This document shows, piece by piece, positions 48,901-60,900 of a stretch of 64,000 nucleotides of DNA. The position numbers and the translations under genes were made by a program. This DNA is from Tridacna crocea. Its lineage: Eukaryota; Mollusca; Bivalvia; Cardiida; Cardiidae. Numbering within the stretch: the stretch's first letter is position 1; each line of letters starts with the position of its first letter. The DNA lies in NCBI GenBank assembly GCA_943736015.1, contig OX031065.1:18862427-18926426 (forward strand), written 5' to 3'. A model generated the notes under the pieces. That model was not told where the DNA came from, did no database searches, and saw only the letters and a program-made list of their open reading frames with translations.

Positions 48901-51900
48901 AAGAAAATTGTAGGAGTTCGCAACACAAAATTACTAGTATTTTGTACACGCAGGGAAACACGGATGGACACACAGACAGACAATCACACAGACAGACAGG
49001 CTGATTCCAATGAACCCCCTGAAAACATTCATTTGGACATGAGCCAATACTTTTTGCATATGCATTAAACCTCCTTTTCACAGAGCATGACTCATATTGT
49101 ATACAACTTACTTGCAATAGAGCAGTGGTGTTGAAGCTTCTTATCTTGTTCATCCCTTTTGATATATTCAGTCTGAAATATCAGTCAATTATTTAACCCT
49201 TTATCACACAATCGTGAGTTTTAACAATCCTGAAAAAGAAGCATTTTTGAAACGTTATGGGAAAAGGAGAAAATACTGGTAACCATTAATTTCCCTTTTC
49301 CCACAATGTTTCCACTTTATCAAAGACAAATTGCATCATTTGAGTGACATTGAAATCGTCATCTGCAAATGCTTTCAGTTTGACAAGTTGAAAATTTAGT
49401 TGTCTGGTAAGGGGTGAAGGATTCTTGAAAATGTTTTTGTTCTACAATACATTGTCAGTTCCAATGGATCCAAATGATCTAGGGTAAAAGTATTTGATTT
49501 GTAATCAGAAAATCCTTATTGACCCCTAATAGTGGCACTGCTCACATGAGACTTTCTTTGGACAAATTATACACTTTGGAATGATATAAAGTAAAAAAGA
49601 AATGTTTTGTCTTCTTTTAAGGTTTTATATTTTTCTAACGATACCTTCAAATACATTTAGTAAAATACTCAAGTGATTTAGTTTCATGGTGACTATACTA
49701 CAAAACTGATTAAAACATTCAAAGTGAAAATATAAACCATAATATATAAAGAAATTTAAAATTTAATGGGAATATGGAAATGTTATTGCAGAAAATGCTA
49801 GGTATTCATACCAAACGAATTATGTAAAATTCAAGTTTTAATCACACACAGATTTGTTATTTTCTAAAACATACCTAGATGTTTTTCAAAACTTCCTTTT
49901 AAAGAGATGTGGATAATCAATTGGAGCCAAAATATTTTTACAAGCAAATTTTCGAAACTTGTCTGCAGCGAGACACAAATTTGTAACCAGCATTTTCACC
50001 TTTTCCCTCAATGTTTTCTACCCTTCACAAAACATACTTCAAATTTTTAGTCAGTTTTATTTTGTTGTCTGCAATTGCTTTTGATTTGGACGACCCTAAA
50101 ATATTGTCATTTGGTAAAGACTTAGGAAAGAAATTTGCCAAGCTGGGGATTCAAATCACCAAATCTCTTGTCACAAGTCCTGTATGCTACCAACTGTGCA
50201 ACTAGACTTAGCACAGAGAAACAAAACATCATCTTCAGATAATAATAATGAGCTTACTCAAAACATACCTGTAAATGAAAAACAAGGAACCGATAATCAC
50301 AACCACACCACCAGAAATACTGAAAGTATATAGCATGGAATGTTTTATCAAGAAATGGAATATAACAGTTTGTTGTCAAAATACAAAACTTAAGGGGCGA
50401 AAATTGTTACCGCAAACAGATCAGTCAATAACATTTGTCTTCGTAAGAATAGCAAACGTTGTTAGAAAAGGAAAAAATGACGGTTACAAGCATTTTTTAG
50501 TTTTCCAACTATCCTTTAAAACCTCTTTCCTAAGGGTAAGAATATCACACAAGTTCTTTTTGAAACCTTCTTCCAAAGGGTAAGAAAAATACAGGATTGT
50601 TTAGAACAGAACAAAAGTTCACTTTGTAGTTACTATACATATTTTACAAGTAAGTTGTCAACATTTCATTCAGGAAAACTTTCAAGATAAAAAAAAATCA
50701 TATTTCTCTTACACATAATGAACGTTTCTTTGACCAGTCACCACAGGCAACATTGGAAATATGGCAAGCAATAAACAAGATACCGTCCACTGAAATAACA
50801 CCATCTGAAATACAGAAATAGCAATTAATTTGAAAAAAAGAAACACTGCACAGCATCGGTGTAGACAACGCTGTGTAAAAAATTGACTGTAATGTATGGT
50901 TTGTCTTGTGCATAGACTCAGGTCAAAAATGTTCCTTTAACTCTTTCCCAAACAATCCCAATTTTTATTGACACTGTAGAAGCAAGCTTTTGAAAACAAT
51001 GTGGGAAAAGGAGAAAATGCTGGTAAACAGCATTTTCTCCTTTTCCCACAATGTTTTTACCCTGTCGCAGACAGATTTCATCATTTGAGTCACATTTAAT
51101 TTGTCATCTGCAAAAGCTTTCAATTTGGACAAGTCTAAAATTTTGTCGTTTGGTGTAAAGACTTAAAAAGAATCAGTAGCTTAACAAAATTTTTATAAAA
51201 TAAATGTAATACACATTAACAAAACAATTTATAATGTACCAAGAACATAGTATACAACTGCCACTGCTTAGATGATGGTGCTTTTACAGTAAAAGGGGAG
51301 CACAACAGTTTAAAAATCATTTCGAGGTAATCTGTCCTTGCTAAACAGGTGCCCCTATTCATAGGTAAGAACTAACCTAAGCTTCAAATACATATCTCTC
51401 GTAATGAGAGATATTACACAATGTCAAAGCTTTCGCATACTGATGAATGATGATGACGTAGGCAAAAACATGACTATGACATTATCTGGGTTTTTCTTTC
51501 TAAAAATGACATTTGAAGCATATTTACATGATACCTGTGGTTTGTTAACCCTTTATTAAACAGGAAATTTTAGACCATGCCAAACTGAAAGCATTTGCAA
51601 ATGATTATTTCAGTGTGTTTCATATCAAATTATTTTTCTTTGATAGGGTAGAAAACATTGTAGGAAAAGGAGAAAATGCTGGTAACCAGCATTTTCTCCT
51701 TTTCCCACAATGTTTTCAAAAGCTTTCACTTTCAGAGGCATTAAAAGTCGTCATTGTGTGGTAAAGGGTTAAAGACTGTAACATAAAGTTAAAACTTGGG
51801 ATACATTTCGCCTGTAACATTTTCTGAGTTATCAAATTTTCTTTCCTTATGTGGCTTATTCAGAATACTTTTCTAAAGTGCTTCTTTAAACAAGTAAAGT

Positions 51901-54900
51901 GATGTACATAAATGCAACAGGATTAATTCCTATCTCACAATCGATCATTGTTTTAATGAAAGTTATGTGGAAAAGCAGCCAGGGGCTTGGAAGAACATTC
52001 GTAAAAGAAATTCCAGAAAATATGTATAGATGCCCCGTGTATAGCATCATAACTGAAATAATGTTGAAAATAGCATTAAACATCACTCACTCACATGAAA
52101 TTAATGTACAACTTGGATTTATAATTCCTATTTAATTATCTGATTATTGTACTTAACTCTTTACCAAACGACACAATTTTAGACAGGTCCAAATTGAAAG
52201 TGGTTGCAGATGACAAACTTAACTGAAAATTTGAAATTTGATTCCAGCAGGATAGGAAACATTGTTGGAAATGGAGTAAATGCTGTTACCAGCATTTTCT
52301 CCTTTTCCCACAATGCTTTCAAAAACCATCAATCTTAGGGTCGTAAAAGCAACAGATTGTTTGGTAAAGGATTAAGGAGCAACGCTCATACTGACAAACC
52401 CTTATTTTACACAGCTACAAAATTGCTTCTTTCACTAAACGGTTTTGGTAAGAATCATACTTTATAACAAGGGGGCTTATTGCATCGGCACAAAGGATCA
52501 GCCCCGGTCAGCCAGCTAAATCGGCTCATGCTAACTTGGGTAATAAATTTTTGCTATTGGTCAATTTTCTGCATATCCTAAGACCTGTCTACCTCATGAT
52601 TAAGAGGGTTGTCAAACAAAAATGAATTTTTTTGGATCGATGTTTTGTGATTACATGTACTTGCTTGGAACAGCCCTCTTTTGCCAGAGCATGGCTCAGT
52701 TATTTTCAGCAGGAACCTAAAAAGTCATAATTGGTTAGCAAACAGTTCAGTTAACCCTTTACTCCATAGATGCTCATTTCAATGCATTGCTTGTAGGAGC
52801 CTTTGGAAAACATTGTGGCAAAAGGTGAAATTGATCATGACGAGCAATTTCACCTTTTGCCACAATGTTTTCTATGCTATCAAAACGTGTCGTATACACA
52901 TAAGAAACAGCTTCATCCATGCTGTTATTTAGGGTCAATTAGAGATACCATAGAAATGCCTTATGGGGTACAGGGATAAAGATACTACAATAATATCTTA
53001 CTTTAGAAGATGATCTCTGAGAAGATATCCAGGCAAACAGTCCAATAAAAACCAAGCCAATTGAGAACATCTCTCTATAGAAAAATCCTACAACCTGAAA
53101 ATATACAGGTGTTCAATTTATGGAAGTTAATCATTTACCTCATGCCAAAATTTCAGACTTTTTCAGTTACAAATTTAGTCCGGCTTAAATTTGTCTGTGA
53201 AAGGATATACAATGTGATGGGAAAAGGAGAAAATGCTGGTAAGCACAATGTTTTCAAGAGGTTTAACCTTAGGGTCATTAAATTACTTAATTACATGGTT
53301 AAGGTTTATGTTCATTTATTTCTAATTCAAAATGAAAACTGAAGATAATAGTTCTTGGATCCTTCCAACTGCCATTCTGCTGTCAAAAGTTGAAACTTTA
53401 ATTCTTTTTTTTTTTTTAAATTACATGGCTGTGATCAGCAAAACTATCTACAATGTATCATTTCTAGTGCTACAATTGGCCAGGAACTCTACAACTATCA
53501 AAATTAGATACAAGATAAGGCTTTTTTTCTGGTTTTTTGACTGTTTTAAAGTTTGATCATATTCTATAACAGTTGCAGATGAAAAATAAATAGTTCCTAG
53601 CAGGCTAAAGGCTAAAAGTTATGACAGTGGCTACCTTTCATACAACTTTTTCTATAGCAATGAGCTGATGGGTCTCTTAACCCATTACCACACAATCCCT
53701 ACTTTTGATGACCCTGAGAAAGACGCCTTTAGAAAAAATTGCGGGAAAAGGAGAAAATGCTGGTAACCAGCATTTTCTCCTTTTCCCACAATGTTTTCTA
53801 TCCCTCACAAAACAAATTTCAAATTCTCAGTCACTATTTTGTCATCTGCAAATTCTTTCAATTTGGATAATTCTAAAATACTGTAGTTTGGTAGTGGGTT
53901 AAAGTTGCATCTGTGACATAATTGTTGACTGTATGAATGCTAGAAACACCTACCAGAATTTCCAACCCCAACAAACAAGCCACAACAGCTAATATAAACT
54001 TTCCTCTGTTAGGCATCTTTACAGTGTAGTTGAAAGCTTGAACAAGAATGTTCAGCCTGAAATTGTGTAATCAACATAAGATAATATATTTATAGTGCTT
54101 AACAAATTTGTGAAGTTTTATCAAGATTTATCAAGTTTTAGAAGCTTTTCAAGTTGTATACCAGACACAATTTGTGATGGAAAATAATCAAAGGGGAATA
54201 AATCAAATAATAGACAAGCCAGAGTTATGGTTCTTGTGCATGAAACTTCATCTCACAGTGCTCTACAAATGTGTGAAATTTTATCAAAGTATCTTTAAAG
54301 GTTTTAAAGTTATACAATTTGTGACAGACAGACAGACAGATGCATGGCGAAAACAATATGTCTCCCGACCCTGATGAGGGGGGTACATGATGATAAGGAC
54401 TGATTTTGAGTATTCAAAAAAATCAAACAAAAAATGAGTTAATTAAAATAAAGTTGACAATGTTAGATTTTGAAGAATAAGATAAAGGCTGTACCATACA
54501 ATCCAGAGTTCAAGCAACCTGAAGGAACTAAGCTTTCCAAGGTATCGTGGGAAAAAGGATAAAATGCTGTGTGATATGGATAAAATGTAGGTAACCATAA
54601 TGTATCTTCCCCCTCCAAAACAAATCCTTCAATTGAGCCACATCTAATTTGTTGTCTGCAAATACTTTCAATTTGGACAAGTACACAACTTTGTTGTGTT
54701 GCAAAAGTTAAAAATAGCTACTCATAGCAATGCATTTCATACAATGATAATAAGCCAGTTAAATAGGAACTACTGACATGTGGGCACTCCACAAGCTACT
54801 AGAAAGAGATTTACAGTATTAAAAATTAGCTTCACATTCTTCACATTGCATACTTTACAAGTTATTTCAAGGAAGAACAATATCTTCCTAACCCTTTACC

Positions 54901-57900
54901 AGAGGGCAAAACTTTTAGAGTGGACCAATTTGAAGCAAGAGCCATGTTGACAAGGCCATTCCCTGCCAAATGCTTGCTTGAGTGAAGATGTATGTCTTCT
55001 TGTAGGTTGGTTTAAAATCTAAAACAGCCAGAAAGCTAGATTCAATAATTATTTTCTGGCAATGCTAAATACAAAGTACAATAAAAAATTTCAAAAAAGT
55101 ACACTTTTTTTTTTATAGCTGTCACATGTTAACATATATGACATCACGGAGAAAATCTTAGAAACAACAAAGAGCAATAGAGAAAAAATTATGGAAGGTA
55201 GAGCAACATTCTTGCATACTGCACTCCTTTTCAGAGACAACTATCAAGCTATTAAGTTAATACAGCTCAAGGTGTGCTCCAAAGAAACCTTGAAACTCGG
55301 AAAATTAACAGAAGGACGTAACTATAAAATCATAATACTGCACTTCTCCTCAATAAAATCTGATTGTCTCTTTAGCCTCACATTTATACCTGATATAATT
55401 TTCAAATTATGCTACAAACAAAATTTAAGTCTGAAAAATGACGAAAGATAGAAACTCCTATTATGCAACCAAGAGTTATGGTTCTTGTGCACTGCACTCC
55501 TCTTTAATGAGATCAAACTACCTGTGAAGTTTCATGTTTATATCGGATGTTGTTATCCAGTTACACTTTGGACAACATTTAAGTAAGAAAAATATCAAAA
55601 GGGAATAACTATAAACGTATACAATCAAGATTGATTGTTCCTATGAATTGCACTTCTTGATGTGATTTATTGACCTGTGAAGTTTCTTGTTTACACCTCA
55701 AATACTTTTTGAGTTATGCTCCAGACAAAATTTAAGTATGAAAATGAGGGGCAATAACTCTAAAATTATGGCACTAAAAGTTATGGTTCTTACTTCTCCC
55801 TAATGTCATCTTTCCACCTATGAAGTTTCATGTTTATATCTCACATAGTTTTCAAGTTATGCTCTCAACAAAATTTAAAAAGAAAACAAGAGCTTCGCAA
55901 AGCCGTGCATATACGCCCGAAGGGGTTTGTCAGTGAAATGAGTTGCATTGATGGATGGGCCATGAATGACGAGTAGGTATTCTCCATGATATGTGAAAAA
56001 TATTAAAGGGCAATAATAACTAAAAAAATAAGGGTGGCAAAGTTACAAATTTTGTGGATAGCTCTTATCCACAAGGTGTTCTATCAGTCTTTGAAGGTCC
56101 GAGATCATATCTTTTATATTTTAGAAATTATGGCTCAGATGAAAATTCAAAGTGAAAAGGGCAATAACTCAGAAGGAAGGATGGCAGAGTAATGGTTCTT
56201 GTGCAATACACTTGTTCATAATGTGTTCTATTAGTCTTTGAAGTTTCAAGATGATGGATTTTGAAGTTTAGAAGTTATGGTCTTTACAAAAATTCAAAGT
56301 GAAAATTAACAAATGGCAATAACTGAAACAATAAAGGTGGCAGAGTTAGAATTCATGTGCAATGCACTTCTCCATAATGAGTTCTATCAGTGTATGAAGT
56401 TCCAAGTTAATAGCTTTTATAGTTTGGAAGTTATGGCCTGGACAAAAATTCAAAGTGAAAATTAACAAAGGACAATAACTCAAAAAATAAAAGTGGCAGA
56501 GTTATGGTTCATGTGCAGTGCACTTCTCCATAATGTGTTCTACAAGTGTATGTAGTTCCAAGTTAATAGCTTTTATAGTTTGGAAGTTATGACCACAAAA
56601 ATTAAAACTGTAAAATTAACAAAGGGCAGTAACTCAAAAAATAACCATGGCAGAGTTGTGGTTCATGTGCACTGCACTTCTCCATAATGTGTTCTATTAG
56701 TGTATGTAGTTTCAAGTTGATACCTTTCATAGTATGGAAGTTATAGCTTGAACAAAAATTCAAACTGTAAAATTAACAAAGGGCAGTAACTCAAAAAATA
56801 ATGGTGGCAGAGTTATGATTTATGTGCACTGCACTTCTCCATAATGTGTTCTATCAGTGTATGTAGTTTCAAGTTAATACCTTTTATAGTTTGGAAGTTA
56901 TGGCCTGGACAAAAATTCAAAGTGAAAATTAACAAAGGGCAATAACTCAAAAAATAAAAGTGGCAGAGTTATGGTTCATGTGCAATGCACTTCTCCATAA
57001 TGAGTTGTATCAGTGTATGAAGTTCCAAGTTAATGGCTTTTATAGTTTGGAAGTTATGACCACAAAAATTCAAACTGAAAATTAACAAAGGGCAGTAACT
57101 CAAAAAATAACCATGGCAGAGTTGTGGTTCATGTGCACTGCACTTCTCCATAATGTGTTCTATTAGTGTATGTAGTTTTAAGTTGATACCTTTCATAGTA
57201 TGGAAGTTATAGCTTGAACAAAAATTCAAAGTGTAAAGTTGGTTATTTCAGAAATCAGGGGCAGATACTTTTAGAATGCAAACAGCGATCCAAATTCTAA
57301 GGCCCAGGTGCACAACTAGACATCATGGAGATTCATTGTGGCAAGTTTCTAATAATTCAGATGGAAGCTGTAGGACGAGTTGCGCACACAAGAAATTGCT
57401 AACGGACGGACGGACGACCGGGGTATAACATAATATGACCCTTCGGGCGTATAAAAAAAGGGGAGTAACTTCTTAGTAACACAACCAAAAGTTGAGGATT
57501 TTGTGCACTGCACTTGTCTTTGATGAGATCTATCCACCTATGAAGTTTCATATTTACACCTCTTAACTGTTTTTGAGCTTTGCCCTGGACAAGAAAAAGG
57601 GATGGAAGAATGGAATGATGGGAGGACAGATGGCTACTATTATCATATCCCAGCTGCCTCAGAGGTGGATAAATTATCTGTACATAATGTAGGAATAATG
57701 CAATAGAATTCATGTTTGAAAAGGACGAGACATTGTTGAAAAAGAAGAAAATGCTGGGTAAAAAGCATTTCCTCCTTTCCCCATAACATCTGTAATAGAT
57801 CTTACCTTCAAGGTCAGTAAAAAACTCAGACCTACTTGGTGAAAGGTTAACCCTTTCCCAAACGGCAAATTTTGGACCAGACCAAACTGAAAGCATTTTG

Positions 57901-60900
57901 CAGATGACAAATTAACAGTTGCTAAAAAGATGATTTTTCTATATGGTTACCAGCATTTTCTCCTTTTCCCACAATGTTTTCAAAAGGCTTCTATTCCTGA
58001 CCCGTAAAAACCAGGGATTGTTTGGGAAAGGGTTAAAAAAGACAACTGAAATACACTTGAAGCATTGCTTCTACCAAAGAAGTTCAAGATGAATTAAAGC
58101 TGTCGGATAACAACAGGTATCATCAGTTAGTATCTCGCCAGTGTCATTCCACAGCAATATCATCCCCCCCTTTATATAATTCCCTTTTTTTTAATCATCG
58201 GTTTTAGTATCCATGACATTTTCTCATTTTGTTTTCTCATCTTTTTCTTGCTTTGACGCAGTAAACATCTGCCACCTATCAACTGGAAAACTCTATAAGC
58301 TAAGCTTCAGTTCTAATCCATCTTGACAAAGTAAACTTTGTTGTTCCATAGGTCTGGCATTTTTATCTTGTATTGCTATTGAATAAAATACTAAAACAAT
58401 ATATATAATGAGCCTACCTGAGTGTAACAACCATCCATAAAACAAGTGGAATCAAACAATACAGGTAATTGGTCCAAGGTAAAGATTGAACTGAAAGAGA
58501 TATAATCTGAGCTTTTACCACAAAGTCTGTTCTAAAAAGAAAATCCCAACATTGGACCATCATCAATGTATTTGTTTTCTAGTTTTTGCTTTCAATTTGA
58601 ACAAGTAAAACAACTTGCAACTTTAGTGGTGATCATTATATATAGGTCTTTCAGAGCTCCAGATAGAGGGAGTGATTTTTATTTCATAATTGAAAATATT
58701 AATTATTTTCACTAAACCCTATGTTACGGGTGCTCATTAGAATTGTCTCATCGAGACAATTCTAATGAGTAACTATATAATAGGGTACGAAAGCGAAAGA
58801 ACGGATTTAGAATACCATCACTCCCTCTCATCTAGTGCTCTGGCCTTCTCTTGCCTTTTCTATTCTTCCAACAATGTTTTTTGTAGCCTACTTCCTCAAG
58901 GCTGTTAAAACTCAGGATTTTGTAGAAAAGGATCCCAGTGCACAGGGCATGCATCCCTGTTTCAATCTATGATACCTGGCATAAAGCCAGCAATTATGAG
59001 TATTTATGTCTCTCAACTGATTTCAAATATCCAACTGGCTATTTGGAATTGTAAAGGGTAAAAAATTATGAAAATTTACATGAGCCATGCTCTGACAAAC
59101 GATGGTTAACCCTTTACCACACAATGAAGACTTTTAATGCCCCTGAAAGAGGAGGATTTTGAAAACATTGTGGGTAGGAGAAAATGCTAGTTAACAGCAT
59201 TTTCTCCTTTTCCGACAAGGTATTCTACCCTGTCCATAGACATGCAGAAAATTAACCGATAGCACAGGTCAACTTGTGTGGGTTGATACTTTTTGCAGAT
59301 GCATTAAAAACCCTTTTCACAGAGCATGGTTCAAATATAACCAAGTCATGATATTCACCATACAGCAGGGAAATTACAACAACCCCAAGACAGTAGAAAA
59401 ATAGCTTGATGACCAATTCACTTCTCCAAAAAGGTTGAGATTGTTTTTCAAGAGCTGTGAGTGGTCGGATGATTCCAGAATGGTCCTCAAATATAATTGT
59501 TAGGACATAAGCCATCCAACCAATAAATCCACAAAATACACTGGTTCTGCAAGTAAAAAGTTCAATTTCATGATTAGAATGTGAAGCCTATATAAATGTC
59601 ATGCGGCTGCATTAACCCATTACCAAATGACAATATTCTAGGCTTGTCCAAATCGAAAGCACTTGCAGACGACATTATAAAAGTGACTGAAAATTTGAAA
59701 TTTGTTTTGTGAAGGGTAGAAAACTTTGTTGGAAAAAGAGAAAATGCTGGTTTTTGTGGTAATGGGTAAAATAAGAAAGATTTTTTGCAGAACAAATGAG
59801 TGCTGGTCAAACTGCTGTCCCCCTTGCCTTTATATCAAATATCAGATTTCATTGTAAAAGCAATTTGATCTTGTTCTCCACAATCACCAAAAGCAAGCAT
59901 TTCTGTCTTTTTTACTTTGTAAAAGTTAAAACCTTTAACGGACATCATAGCTATTTTACCATATTACACTCGGGGTTATTTTCTAAAGTTAGTGCTTTAG
60001 CTAGGAAGCAATGAAAAAGAAAATGGTCAACAGCTTTTTTGGAAAATATAAGGTAATTTTTCTTTTTTATTTTTTTTTTGTAAATGGCTAGGTGATGATT
60101 CTTACCCAAGAAAAAATCTATCATACGTTTGATAATAGGTCAGTCCTCTTAATGCAGTGTTTATCACTTCTTCACACTCTCTGATCTGCAAATAAAACAA
60201 CCCCTCAACTGCTTTATTAATCAAATGAAAATTTCATGGAGATAGTAAAGACCAAAATATTGTAATTAAAAAATGACTTGGAAAAAATGGGATCGAGTGA
60301 TAAAGAGCTCAGAAAGGGGCTTTTTCCTACCTTTCCAAAAAAACTTTAATTCTTTTTTCAAAATAAAGATGCTTTGAAATTGGACAAGTCTATTTTTTTT
60401 TTTTTTTTTCGTCATGTGTTAAGGAGTTAACAGTCAAACTTAACTCATTACCACACAATCCCTACTTTTGACGCCCCTGAGAAAGAAGCCTTTAGAAAAC
60501 ACTGTAGGAAAAGGAGAAAATGCTGGTAACCAGCATTTTCTCCTTTTCCCACAGTGTTTTCTACCCTTTCCAGAACAAATTTCAATTTTTCAATCATCTT
60601 ATTTTGTCGTCTGCAAATGCTTTCAATTTGAACCAGTCTAAAACTTTGTCGTGTGGTAATGGGTTAAGGGTTTCATAAAGAAAATGCTAATAACAGGGGC
60701 TATTATAACACTATTTTTTTATGGAAATGTTACATAAAAAGCTAAAAAAATGAGAACAACGTAATTATAACATGATAGTTAAGGCAAAAAAAATAACATG
60801 AGTTTTGGTATAACAATCAGTCATGCTCACCAGATCTTTATATCTACCATTCTTTAATAAGTTTCCAAAATGTCTGTGTTTTTCAGCCTGCAATTTTATA

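Larger units (their letters stand above)
55440..57610. repeat. Dispersed tandem repeat of about 140-bp units, split by another element
   Basis: Units share GTTCTTGTGCACTGCACT-type and CTATGAAGTTTCATGTTTA-type phrases at 55465-55870 and again at 57480-57600. The element 55885-57456 interrupts the series. Confidence 0.6.

Noticed and set aside
57399..57896. 165-codon open frame on the minus strand
   Set aside because: It crosses the end of the tandem-core element, an older repeat and a MITE fragment; composition and context are those of repeats, not a gene.
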